Source: Plantago ovata (lineage: Eukaryota > Streptophyta > Magnoliopsida > Lamiales > Plantaginaceae). Taken from it: a stretch of 64,000 nt of DNA. This document shows, piece after piece, positions 45,162 to 56,929 of the stretch. The notes beneath the pieces were generated by a model that searched no databases, was not told the DNA's origin, and saw only the letters and a program-made list of their open reading frames with translations. Where the stretch lies: positions 88,804,871 through 88,868,870 of the forward strand of contig CM051455.1 of assembly GCA_028274465.1 (NCBI GenBank), read 5' to 3'. A program made the position numbers and the translations under genes. The first letter of the stretch is position 1, and every line of letters begins with the position of its first letter.

Positions 45162-46567
45162 TGATGAACGTATTTTTTACGCGTTCATCTTGTCTTTTTT
45201 ACCTTCTTTTGCTATCTTCTAGCCTTGTTTTTTGGTTAGTTTTGTAGAATAGTGTCACGTTTGGTGTTTTCTGCATTTTCAGGCACTTAGGTACGAAACG
45301 GCGTTTTTGGAGCTAAAAACGAGCCTTTTTGATGGAAAGATGGCCCCGTTAAAGTTCCCCAATCTCCGTGGCTTGTTCGTGAGTGTTTGAGCATCAATAA
45401 GCATTGAGAAGGATGAGTCCAAGGCACCCGAGGGTCGTACGAGGGCAAAAAGATTGAGTTTGAAGACAAATATATACCCAGGAGCCAAGCTAAGCGCCTG
45501 GAATAGTGAAGCGCTCCGCTTCATTTTCCAGGAGCTTTGGCACAGCAGCCAAGCGAAGCGCTTGGAGGGTCAAAGCGCTTCGCTTGCAAAGCGCTCCGCC
45601 TGGACTCTCCAAGCGGTCCGCTTGGCAGCGGTTACATTTTCGGATTTTCCTTCTTAGATCTGATCTTCTGTTACTTTTTGGATATTTTTTGAACACTAGC
45701 TTCATTTTGGAGAGCTCCTAAGCCCCAAAACTCAGAGAAAACTCAGATTATATTGTATTTTAGATTGGATTAAAGGTTTTGGCATAGGATTGCATCCGGT
45801 GTTTCATCTACGGAGAGGTTTTCATCAATACCCACCGATTAGTGACAGCTTGGTGGTAACATTGTATCATTATCTCTTGTCTAATAGTTTGATTTGATGT
45901 ATTCTATTTACAATTCATATGATTTGATGTCTATGTTGATGAATATGAGTAGCTAAATCCTTTGTGTTGGTGGTAGAATGTAGAATATACATGCTATGGG
46001 TTATGTTTATGCTTACATGAGATTGTGATTCAATCTTGCTGCAAATTCCTTCATATGATTCTTAGTTGCCTATAAAATAAATTCGAATTGAGTATAGTGA
46101 CAAACTCTTGGTCAATGAAAGCTATAGGATTGTATGTTAGAGATTTGCAGCATGCTAGATAAATGGTGTTAGTGACAAGCACCTCTAAAGTATTGATAGT
46201 GGTCTTTTATGATGTGTGTCTTGAAAGATACCTAGACAAGTTGCTTATCAGACTTGATCGAAGGTTTTACGCACTGAACTTGTGAGCATATTCGTAACCC
46301 ATGCATGTGTATTTTATTTCTACCACCAACCGTTTTCCAAACTTGATTACAACAATCTGATTTCTCGTTTCTTTGTTCTAAGAAAACAATTCTATAATCA
46401 CTTGAACTCGTTGTCTGAAATAACTAGCAAAAACCACAAACAAAGCCACGTTAGGTCCCGAGAGAACGACACTCGGGGAGAACTTGCCATTGAACTCTAG
46501 TTTGTGTAGTGGTAAGTGTTCTTTGGCTTTTTAAACAAATTTAATTGGTGAAAAAACGACATCATCA
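45162..46567 (+). repeat. B2 middle LTR, 1406 bp
   Basis: It is flanked on the left by a PPT and on the right by a primer site, so it serves as 3' LTR of internal 1 and 5' LTR of internal 2. The palindrome cluster is at about 45483-45630. Confidence 0.92.
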
Positions 46568-46838
46568 ATTTGGCGTCGCTGCCGGGGACTTAACTCCATT
46601 GGTTGGTGTTTTTGTTTTGGTTTTTCAGCCAACATCACTTTCTCACCTCATTTCTTTCCCCCTATCTTTTTCGGAAAATTTATCTAATCTTCTCTTGGTT
46701 ACCTTGCGTGCTTGCGCTCTTTGTATATATTATTAGATTAGATGTTTTTTTTCCTTGCAAGTTTTTTTTTTATTCTTTTGTGGATTCTGCTCCTTGGTTT
46801 CTTGTTTCCTCATGTGCAGAAACTAGTTCCTTGTAAGG

Positions 46839-46974
46839 ATGAGTATGCGAGCTTCTTTGACAAGGTATGTGCGACCTCGAGGGCCTTGCATAACATTGGA
46901 CGAAGATTGCAAGGATTATGACTTTGATCCTTCGTACTACTCCATTGTTTCCACGTTTTCGAGTGGTGATGATC
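46839..46974 (+). pseudogene. B2 internal 2 gag-like ORF, 5' fragment
   Basis: This is the same start as the ORF at 42285. It is cut by B3 after codon 45 plus one base, and the frame resumes at 56139. Confidence 0.85.
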
Positions 46975-48375
46975 TGATGATGTCGTTTTCACCAATTAAA
47001 TTTGTTTAAAAGCCTAAGAACACTTATCACTACACAAACTAGAGTGCAATGGCAAGTTGTCCCCGAGTGTCATTCTCTTGGGACCTAACGTGGCTTTGCT
47101 TGAGGTTTTTGCTAGTAATTTCAGTTAACGAGTTCAAAAGTTTATAGAATCGTTTCCTTTGAACAAAGCAACGAGAAATCAGATTGTTGTAATCAAGTTT
47201 GGAAAACGATTGGTGGTAGAAATCAAATACACATGCATGGGTTACGAATATGCTCACAAATTCAGTGCGTAAAACCTTCGATCAAGTCTGCTAAGCAACT
47301 CGTCTAGGTAACTTTAAGACACACATCATAAAAGACCACTATCAATACTTTAGAGGTGCTTGTCACCAACACCATTTATCTAGCATGCTGCAAATCTCTA
47401 ACATACAATCCTATAGCTTTCATTGACCAAGAGTTTGTCACTATACTCAATTCGAATATATTTTATAGGCAACTAAGAATCATATGAAGGAATTTGCAGC
47501 AAGATTGAATCACAATCTCATGTAAGCATAAACATAACCCATAACATGCATATTCTACATTCTACCACCAACACAAAAGATTTAGCTACTCATATTCATC
47601 CACATAGACATCAATTCATATGAATAATAATCAGAATACATCATATCAAACTACAAGACAATAGAGTGATACAAGTTACCACCAAAGCTGTCACTAATCG
47701 GTGGAAATCAAAGAAAACCTCTCCGTAGATGATTACAAAGGATGAATTCCAATCAAAACCTTGAATCCCAAGCTAAAATACAATGTAATATGAGTTTCTC
47801 TGAGTTTTGGGGCTTAGGATCTCTCCAAAACGAAGTTACAATCCCAAAAAGATCTTCAAAAAATGACCAAAGATGAGATCTAAGAAGGAAAATCCGAAAA
47901 CGTAACCGCTGCCAAGCGGACCGCTTGGAGAAGCAAAGCGGAGCGCTTGGCAAGCGAAGCGCTTTGGCACTCCAAGCGCTTCGCTTGGCTTCTGGGCCAA
48001 AGCTCCTGGAAAATGAAGCGGAACGCTTCACTATTTCAGGCGCTTAGCTTGGCTCCTGGGCAGATTTTTGTCTTCAAAATCAATCTTTTTGCCCTCGCAT
48101 GGCCCTCGGGTGCCTTGGACTCATCCTTCTCGATGCTTATTGATGCTCAAACACTTACAAACAAGCCACGGAGATTGGGGAACTTCAACGGGGCCATCTT
48201 TTCATCAAAAAGGCTCGTTTTTAGCTCAAAAAACGCCGTTTCGTACCTAAGTGCCTGAAAATGCAGAAAACACAAAACGTGACACTATTCTACAAAACTA
48301 ACCAAAAAACAAGGCTAGAAGATAGCAAAAGAAGGTAAAAAAGACAAGATGAACGCGTCAAAAATACGTTCATCA
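46975..48375 (-). repeat. B3 3' LTR, 1401 bp
   Basis: It has TGATGATG...TTCATCA ends and is followed on + by CTCCCCAAACC, the PPT in reverse. The palindrome cluster is at about 47910-48060. Confidence 0.92.
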
Positions 48376-50348
48376 AACTCCCCAAACCAAACCTTTGCTT
48401 GTCCTCAAGCAACAAACTATCCTAAATGCAACACAAAAGGAGTCTCATGCCAAGTAAAGTGAACTAATCTATTGAATCTACCAAATGCTTATGAACAAAA
48501 CCAAATGAGCATGACATGCAAATAGGTTGAAGTATGCCTCGATTGCGAATATACACATTCTCAAGTGCACTTGGTTAAACAAAGGAGTCTCACGTAACAT
48601 CTTCTACCTGGACCTGGTCAGTGACGACACAATGATGCATGTTTTCATACTACAATTGCCCCGTGCTTATGAAACCAAGGGCTTACTACTGTTCACCAAG
48701 CGAGACTTTTCCTCAAGAGAGGGCGAACCAATACTGGTTCTCATCAAACGAAGGAGGGTTCCCTTGGAAAGACAACACTCCCCTATTCTACCCAGACTCT
48801 CAAGAATGAGCCTCTTTCAACCACTTCTTGAATAGCAAGACGAGGGTGGTCAAGAACAGGCCTTGGACAAAGGCGACACGAAACGAAAGATAGAATTTAC
48901 AACTCGACACTTCAATAACAAATATTTACATGACACTTGACACTTTACTAGACTGCTTTTGGCTTGCAACGACCCTTCTTTTGCTTTTGGGTATTATTCT
49001 TTATTTTCTTTCTTCTCTTTTTTTTATTTATTTTCTCTTTTTCTTTCCTCTTTTTTCTTCTTTTCTTTTTCTCCTTTTTTTTTTCTTTTATATAGGGGCA
49101 AGCAGCAGTACTATGTGTCAAAAACACCTCCCCAAACCTATTCGAGAGAATAGGTTTGAGCACAAAGACGAAAAAGAAAAAGGAAAGACTCTCTTACAAA
49201 GACACCTCCCCAAACATATTCGAAAGAATAGGTTGGGACACAAAACAAAAAGAAAAAGAAAAAGGAAGCTTTACAACGACTCAAAGACGAAAGACAAGAT
49301 CAACGAAGCAACCCCCTCCCCAAACCTATTCGATAGAATAGGTTTAATACAAGGAATCGCACACCTCACACTACCTCCTTCCTAGGCATTTGGAAATCTC
49401 TAATCGAGGTGAAGAACTTGTCGCCTCTTACGTACATAATTACACGGGTTACAACCATAGACTCTAACATGCATCATTTGATAAGGCCATCGTGAACCGC
49501 AGCAGAAGAAACACCACTCAAGGTGATGTCGAGACTACTAAGCTTAACTAGTGCACATGTGAATGTGACAAACCAAGCGAGACAAGCCTCAAACTACTTG
49601 CAAAGTGATGCAACATATGATCAATGGTCATAAACACTTAGTCTACTCAATAAAAAAGTTCAAAACACTTGGCAATAAACTCCACACACAACAACGTGCA
49701 ACAACTAATCTAGGGATGATATGCATGCAAAAATTTGAAAAAACACGACAAATCACATGAACTCGAGTAAAACCAGGCATGTACGAACCACACAAGCATA
49801 TAGTACTGAAAATCCAATACCCCCTCCCCAAACCTAAACTTTTGCTCGTCCTCGAGCAAAGAAAAGTTGAATGAAAAGGAAATATTGGATTGAAAGTACA
49901 CTTCCCTGAGATAAAGGTTCGTGTCCAATCTCCTATATAAGAGTAGTACCTGGAAAGACTGAAGAAACAAGTGAAAACGGGTGCGCAAAGGTGAGAAGAA
50001 TGGAAAAAACGAGAAAAATCTGGGTACAGGGTCCAGGCGGACCGCTTGGCGGGAGCCAAGCGGTTCGCTTGGTCAAGCGGAGCGCTTGGGAGGCTCCAGG
50101 CGCTCCGCTTGAATTTCCAGGAAGTTGCAAAACTTCCTGGAATTTAAAGCGGACCGCTTGGCCCTGTTTCCAGATTTTCGATATTTTTTCCTATCTTAAT
50201 CACCTAAGGCACCAAGACAAAAACTAGACTAAACTAATCACGATAAAAGGCACACAGGCCACAACTACAAAAGAAAATAAAAAGTATAGGAGTCTTCAAG
50301 TTGCATCATCAATTAAGAGTATCAAAAAGGAGTACCACCACCGCAAAA
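48376..50348 (-). other. B3 3' non-coding region
   Basis: It holds the PPT next to the LTR, a pyrimidine tract on + (about 49000-49095), three hairpins (near 49132, 49213 and 49322) and an upstream PPT-like block (about 49825-49860). A palindrome array spans about 50030-50165. It is fuller than the B1 copy, which lost about 370 bp here. Confidence 0.8.
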
Positions 50349-51344
50349 TCACTCGGATCGGTGAGGGATGACAAGTGGAAAAGGGTCTTCGAAGACTTGC
50401 TCTACTCCGAAGCGGTGGAGTATCAGATCGTGTGTCTCTATGTCGATTGGTTCCCTCGATGCCTCGGTGCGCCGGATGTTTGGCACATTTGCTTTCTCAC
50501 ACATAGCAGTGATCAGATGTGGGAAGACTAGTGGGTGGCCGGGTTCTCGTTTAATCTCGAATTGCTGGAAGATGATGTCCCCGGGAGTGATGGGCAAGTT
50601 CGCCATGAGGGAATAGACTAAGATCCCGACTTCTGGCGTTATCTCTTCGGTTATGAGTCCCGGGATCAGATTAGCTACCACGAAAGGTAGGATCATGCGG
50701 GCGTGCAAGTGCAAATACTTATACTTCAAGGTGTTATCGAGACGCGTCTTCCTCGGCTTGTAGTCCTTGGTTGTCAGAACCCCGGCCATCCTTCTCGGAA
50801 ACTTCTCAATCGTTGGGTCATAGACATAGTGCACATAGGGATCACTCACATAGTATGCTACCTTATTCTCGTCTTCCCGCAAGGGTTCCTCTAGTCCCAT
50901 AATGAAACTAGTGATACTCAATGGTGAGAAAGGGACCATCACACCACGAATAGGTACTGCTTCGGCCTTATAGTTATAGTCCTCGAAGGCAATGTGGAAC
51001 TCCTCGACAAGGTCTCTATCCCATCCGGAGAGTTCTTTCCCATAGAAGACCCATCCTCTCGCCGTTATAAGCCTGGTAAGGTGAGCATAGGGTGCATAGG
51101 GTACATCAAAGAAAAGCCCCTTGTTCTCATATTTTGTCCCCTTTAGTATGTCCAAATCCGTTGAAGTAAAGGAGATGCTACGGTCCCAAATCAATGACCG
51201 TTCTCCTCCCCTATAGAAGTTGTATCGGAACCTCCGCAATGCGTCCGATTCTTTGTATGGGTCACGGTCGCTTTCATCACGGGGAATCTCCTTGGAGGTT
51301 GAAGCTCCATCCTTCCTTGCTTTCTTCTTGGCTCTTGTGTCCAT
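50349..51344 (-). CDS. B3 ORF2: plant transposon-protein-like (PF20167-like), intact, 331 residues
   Basis: ATG 51344 (MDTRAKKKARKDGAS) follows the TAG|GTACC acceptor. The frame is open to TGA at 50349. It has a basic N-terminus, the FYGKELSGWDRDLVEEFHIAF and IRGVMVPFSPLSITSFIMGL blocks, then LHLHARMILPFVVANLIPG and PLVFPHLITAMCEKANV. The order and spacing fit the putative plant transposon protein domain. No catalytic motif, membrane segment or signal peptide is visible. A small in-frame duplication (APYAHL) distinguishes it from B1. Expression by splicing of the upstream intron is inferred. The function is unknown. Confidence 0.7.
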   Translation of the reverse strand: MDTRAKKKARKDGASTSKEIPRDESDRDPYKESDALRRFRYNFYRGGERSLIWDRSISFTSTDLDILKGTKYENKGLFFDVPYAPYAHLTRLITARGWVFYGKELSGWDRDLVEEFHIAFEDYNYKAEAVPIRGVMVPFSPLSITSFIMGLEEPLREDENKVAYYVSDPYVHYVYDPTIEKFPRRMAGVLTTKDYKPRKTRLDNTLKYKYLHLHARMILPFVVANLIPGLITEEITPEVGILVYSLMANLPITPGDIIFQQFEIKREPGHPLVFPHLITAMCEKANVPNIRRTEASREPIDIETHDLILHRFGVEQVFEDPFPLVIPHRSE

Positions 51345-51349
51345 GGTAC

Positions 51350-51829
51350 CTAGGATAATGTTATTAGATCACTTCAAGAGACGATGAGGCTTAGACTCGA
51401 CTCCTAGACTCCAATACTCACTCAAGTAATCTCATGGTGAGTTTGAAGGCTTGCTAAAGTTCATATGAACAAATCGAGAAGCTTTAACACTTCGTTACGA
51501 TAAATCCATACGAATCTAAACCAAGCAAACAAACTCTCCAATTGAATCACCCAACCAATCCAACACATTCTCATGCAATCACAACATCACCATAATCATA
51601 ACATAACTCAAATTCAAGGCTAACAATCATCAAACAATTATATAGCAAAAATTTGAGCACTAGAGTTCATCATAAATCAAGAGGAGCAAAATTCGAATTT
51701 AGACATCACATCTAGTAAGAAACATGCTCAATAATCATCATCAAACTCTAATTCACCAATGCATAACACAATTGAAGCTAATTAAGATAAAATTCCAAAT
51801 TCAAGAAAGTTAGGGTTCATGAGAGGTAC
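51350..51829 (-). other. B3 candidate leader intron (480 bp)
   Basis: On the minus strand it starts GTACCTCTCATGAACCC after CAAAG and ends ATTATCCTAG before GTACCATGG. It is nearly identical to the B1 intron. Confidence 0.6.
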
Positions 51830-52029
51830 CTTTGATTCCTTGTTATGGATGCTTCAAACGTGAAATTTGATCGGTTTAGATGATAGAGGGGGTGATGGGC
51901 TTTGTAAAATGCACAAGATTGCAAGAATTGGTGGCGAATTGAGAGAGATTGAGATTTTTGGGGTGCTAAATCGGCAATGGAGGAAGAAAAACGAAGTGGG
52001 GGGCTTTGAAACACAAGTGTCCCGCTTAG

Positions 52030-52205
52030 CTTTCTTAAGGAAAGCCAAGCGAAGCGCTTGGGCGTCCTAAGCGAAGCGCTTGGCAAGCGGTCCGCTTGGG
52101 AACTCCCAAGCGCTCCACTTGGATTTCCAGTAAGAATTTTCATTCTTATTGGAAATCCAAGAGGACCGCTTGGGCTTTCCAAGCGGTTTGCTTGGGACCT
52201 GAAGC
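52030..52205. repeat. B3 inter-ORF palindrome array
   Basis: AAGCG-N3-CGCTT units and the ATTTCCAGTAAGAAT hairpin are present, as in B1, but with fewer units and one fewer long hairpin than B1 (26575-26805). Some units are decayed (AAGAGGACCGCTT). Confidence 0.8.
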
Positions 52206-52378
52206 TCCCAAATCCATTTTTTTTCGACTTTTGCTAAATTTTCACCCCAAAAACCTTGTCTAATCAACGAAACAAAATTTTAAACGTGCTTCTAATCTAT
52301 ATGCAAGTACCTACAACCTCGGGTTTGCCTCCCGAGAAGCGCCTTCGTTTAAAAGTCGTTGGCTCGACTCGTCTTAGC

Positions 52379-54589
52379 TCATGCGGGATCAATTTTGCAT
52401 CGGGTACTAGACTTCCCCGTCCAAGTTCTCTTCAAAGCACCAAGTCCCTGCACATCTTGACGAACATAAAGAGGACCAAAGAATCCTACAAGTTCGTTAG
52501 TATCAACATAAGCACATGAATTAATTATGGCTCGCAACGTATGTTGCTTGCCATTTACCTCGAAGCTACATGTACGACGGTACATGTCTATCACCATATG
52601 TACTTTGTTGATGAAGGCTCTACCCAAAAGAACCACATCCTTTAGCTTTGCGGAGGATGTAGGCATGACGATGAAGTTCGTCTTGACCTCTACACCGGCG
52701 ACTCTTACCACTAGATTCTCGATCACACCCAATGGCTTCTTCATAGACCCATCCGCCAATTGCACCATGCACTTCATTGGTCTTAAGCCAGACAAACCCG
52801 ACTCTTCGTACACGTTCAAAGGTATGACATTCACACCCGCTCCCGTGTCTAGAGTTTCCACTATTCCATCCTTCTTACCCAAGCCGATTTCCACATTAAA
52901 GCTCTCTTGGATAGGCACTTCCACCATATCCACCAACTCATCCTCAGGCGATGAGTTTTCATTCACTTCTTCCACTATCGCATCAGATTGTGCGACCACT
53001 TTCTCTTCCACAACTACCTTAGGAGTCTCAAGCTCCTCACTCACTTTGCAAGTTAAAGTTATCTTGCAACTTGGCACCTCAACTAGTGCATTGTCTCTCA
53101 CAACCGTGATCTCCACGGGCAAATCAGTCACCACGGTTATGGCCATAGCCTTCTCCGTGTTTCCGGGAAACTTCCCTTGCTCTCTACTAGCCCCCCGATC
53201 TATCAGCTCTTGCAACTTCTTATGGAGGTTGCTACTACTAGCCTCAAGCTTCTCAAACCGCTGATTATTAGTAGCTTCATTACGATAGTAATGCTCCATA
53301 AACTTATTTGTTTTCAACACAAGATCGTTGAGAGAACAGACAAGAGGTGAAGGAAGCACCCCTCCACCTTGTGGTCCCGAACTAACAACCTGAGGTGGAG
53401 GTGTAGGATTAGAAGGCGGTGCTCCTTCATACCAATTGTTCCCATAGCTGAGATGACTTCTATCTTGATTAGGCCCATAGGCATTTTGATCCGGGTTATG
53501 AAGATAACCACGATTGCCTTGATTCTGGTACCCACCTCGTGGTCCACGGTTTTGTGGCCTCATATTGCCATAACCTTGCCCGTAGTTCACATCTCCAACT
53601 ACTTGCTCTCCCTCAGCAACATATACTTCTTGACGGACATCGTTCGTGATATATTGCTCTCTAGCAAATTCAGAACGGCATAAGTAGGTCGGGTGCCCAT
53701 AGTTCTTGCACACACAACAAACTTCCGTAGAAGGAGAAGGAACGCTTTGCCTCAAAGCTTGCTTCACTTCATGGGCGAACCCATCGAAGGCATTTTGTTC
53801 CACTACTACCTTGGCCTCACCTCTTTGCTCCTTTTGGAGCACACGAGCCCTCACACTCCAGTTTTGGGAATTCTGGTACATCATGTCCAGTTTCACTTGG
53901 GCTTGAGAAGGAAGCAACTCCCCATACTACCTCCACAAATACTATCCACTTGAGATTGAATCTCAGGATGTAAACCATTGTAAAAGAATTGGAGAAGCTG
54001 ACCTTTATCATACCCGTTATGTGGGCATCGATGATGCAACCCCATGAAACGATCATAGGCCTCGTGGAAAGGCTCATCGTACCTCTGCTCGAAGGAGCTC
54101 ATTTGGCTCTTCATAGCCATTGTCTTGGAAGCGGGGTAGTAAGGCTCCATGAACTTATCAAAACATAGGTCCCATGTTGTCAAAGACCCGGCCTCCAAAG
54201 TATTGAGCCAAGCCTTTGCACGATCGCCTAGCCCCATAGAAAGGACCTTCATGCGGAGATCGTCATCCGTAACACCAGCTCCTGGTCGCCCAAGATGGAG
54301 AACAAAATTCTCGAGCTCATTCAAGAACCCAATCACGTCCTCTAGCCCCAACCGTAGGCTTAGTAAGTGTACGTATGGGCCGCTCCGCCATTTCACCTTC
54401 CAAGTAAACAGATTCAAGAATTGGCTCCAAAAGATAAGAAGAAGACTCTTCCCAAATACCAGAAGTGGAAGCTCTAGATGCTACTCCTTCAAACTCGAGA
54501 TTCAAATTCCTCCTTCTCCTTTGAAACAAACGATCGATCTCGTCTACAAAAGGTTCAATAATAGGTCCACCCGTTCGGGTTCTAGGCAT
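52379..54589 (-). pseudogene. B3 ORF1: gag-protease with a 95-bp deletion and a frameshift
   Basis: ATG 54589 (MPRTRTGGPIIEP). Compared with B1, 95 bp is missing near 54342, between two GTCCTC copies, which shifts the frame and removes the segment with the KNHMFQQL motif. A second shift near 53920 is one C lost from a C-run. From about 53917 down to 52379 the frame is open, with an intact zinc knuckle (CCVCKNYGHPTYLC), the protease motif DTGAGVNVIPL near 52842 and LLGRAF. No polymerase follows. Confidence 0.85.
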
Positions 54590-54711
54590 GCACTCACCTG
54601 AAATACAAGATAGTGAGTATCTCAAGCAAAAGAAACAAAAACAGAAATGAGACAAAGAAGAGATGTTGGCTGAAAAAACCAAAACAAAAACACCAACCAA
54701 AGGAGTTAAGT

Positions 54712-54728
54712 CCCTGGCAGCGGCGCCA
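54712..54728 (-). promoter_or_regulatory. B3 primer-binding site
   Basis: The minus-strand sequence is TGGCGCCGCTGCCAGGG, tRNA-Asp type, three bases inside the 5' LTR. Confidence 0.78.
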
Positions 54729-54731
54729 AAT

Positions 54732-56133
54732 TGATGATGTCGTTTTTCACCAATTAAATTTGTTTAAAAGCCTAAGAACACTTATCACTACACAAACTAG
54801 AGTACAATGGCAAGTTGTGCCCGAGTGTCGTTCTCTCGGGACCTAACCTGGCTTTGCTTGAGCTTTTTTCTAGTAATTTCAGTCAACGAGTTCAAAAGTT
54901 TATAGAATCGTTTCCTTTGAACAAAGCAACGAGAAATCAGATTGTTGTAATCAAGTTTGGAAAACGGTTGGTGGTAGAAATCAAATACACATGCATGGGT
55001 TACGAATATGCTCACAAGTTCAGTGCGTAAAACCTTCGATCAAGTCTTCTAAGCAACTCGTCTAGGTAACTTTAAGACACACATCATAAAAGACCACTAT
55101 CAATACTTTAGAGGTGCTTGTCACCACCACCATTTATCTAGCATGCTGCAAATCTCTAACATACAATCCTATAGCTTTCATTGACCAAGAGTTTGTCACT
55201 ATACTCAATTCGAATATATTTTATAGGCAACTAAGAATCATATGAAGGAATTTGCAGCAAGATTGAATCACAATCTCATGTAAGCATAAACATAACCCAT
55301 AGCATGCATATTCTACATTCTACCACCAACACAAAAGATTTAGCTACTCATATTCATCAACATAGACATCAATTCTTATGAATAATAATTAGAATACATC
55401 ATATCAAACTACAAGACAAGAGAGTGATACAAGTTACCACCAAAGCTGTCACTAATCGGTGGAAATCAAAGAAAACCTCTCCGTAGATGATTACAAAGGA
55501 TGAATTTCAATCAAAACCTTGAATCCCAAGCTAAAATACAATGTAATCTGAGTTTTCTCTGAGTTTTGGGGCTTAGAGCTCTCCAAAACGAAGTTACAGT
55601 CCCAAAAAGATCTTCAAAAAATGACCAAAGATGAGATCTAAGAAGGAAAATCCGAAAACGTAACCGCTGCCAAGCGGACTGCTTGGAGAAGCCAAGCGGA
55701 GCGCTTGGCAAGCGAAGCGCTTTGGCACTCCAAGTGCTTCGCTTGGCTTCTGTGCCAAACCTCCTGGAAAATGAAGCGGAGCGCTTCACTATTCCAGGCG
55801 CTTAGCTTGGCTCCTGGGCAGATTTTTACCTTCAAACTCAATCTTTTTGCCCTCGCATGGCCCTCGGGTGCCTTGGACTCATCCTTCTCGATGCTTATTG
55901 ATGCTCAAACACTTATGAACAAGGCACAGAGATTGGGGAACTTCAACGGGGCCATCTTTTCATCAAAAAGGCTCGTTTTTAGCTCCAAAAATGCCGTTTC
56001 GTACCTAAGTGCCTGAAAATGCAGAAAACACAAAACGTGACACTATTCTACAGAACTAACCAAAAAACAAGGATAGAAGATAGCAAAAGAAGGTAAAAAG
56101 GACAAGATGAACGCGTCAAAAATACGTTCATCA
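54732..56133 (-). repeat. B3 5' LTR, 1402 bp
   Basis: It is collinear with 46975-48375. The palindrome cluster is at about 55665-55820. Confidence 0.92.
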
Positions 56134-56138
56134 TGATC

Positions 56139-56929
56139 CAAGAGAGTTCTTAGACACGTTCAAGCAAGGTGTGTTGAGGATACCTCGGGAGAATGTGGAG
56201 GGGGTTATTTTATCACATGAGCAGCTTTGTATAAGAGGATTTATGGGAGCCTTGAGAGGGAGCGCTCGGGAATGGCTCAGAATCCCGCCGGAAAGATCAT
56301 TGAACACTTGGGATGAAATAACCAACAAGTTTCTGGAACATTGGGATTGGGACTCACCTCCCGGTTCAAAGACATGGACGTCTCGCTTTGCTAGTCCGCC
56401 ACCAGAAATCGACATAGCCAATGTAGAGGAATGTTGCGAAGAATCTATTGATGAAGCCTCTTCAGTGCTTAACTTGGATTCCACGTCATTAACTGAGGAT
56501 GTCAAGACTGTTGGTAAAGAAGAAGTCGTGGAGGAGGTGATGACTGAATCCATTGCTTCACCTGAGTCAGACAGTGTTGTCTTGAGTTGTGTTGAGATCG
56601 AGGAGCTACTCTCTGAAGATTTTGGTGTCTATGAATCGACATGTTTGGATTCTATTGCTACAGACACTCTTGATCTTGACTCCTATGTTCTGGTCCATGC
56701 ACCCACCTATGAGCTTCAAGGGAGTTTTGATCCATTTTTTTCTTTTTATTTTCCCTCTGATTCCTTTAGTTATTTCTTAGATTTTGATTTTGTTAATTTA
56801 GTAGACTTTTATTTTCAAGGAATCATGGATTTGCTTGAGGACTTGAGGAGAGGAGCCAAAGATGGTTCCCAAGATGCAAGGAGTAATGGAACGAATGCAC
56901 GAGATTCGTTCCCATTTGATAATGGATAA
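56139..56929 (+). pseudogene. B2 internal 2 gag-like ORF, 3' part
   Basis: It continues the ORF begun at 46839 in the same frame and stays open to 56929. It is nearly identical to 42420-43211, with a few replacements such as FKQGVLRIPREN for FEEGVLRIPWEN. It is disrupted only by B3. Confidence 0.85.

Larger units (their letters stand above)
46975..56133 (-). mobile_element. Element B3: gag-protease retroelement inserted in B2 internal 2
   Basis: The LTRs are at 46975-48375 and 54732-56133. Perfect TSD TGATC lies at 46970-46974 and 56134-56138. The layout is the same as B1 on the minus strand. It lacks reverse transcriptase. ORF2 is intact while ORF1 has a deletion and a 1-nt loss. It is the youngest B-type insertion visible here because it lies inside the tandem B2. 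Confidence 0.92.

Noticed and set aside
48948-49163. Lys/Phe-rich ORFs on both strands of the A/G or C/T tracts (also near 23750, 44150 and 57850)
   Set aside because: They are products of low-complexity purine/pyrimidine tracts and hairpin repeats in the 3' region of B elements, with no domain pattern.
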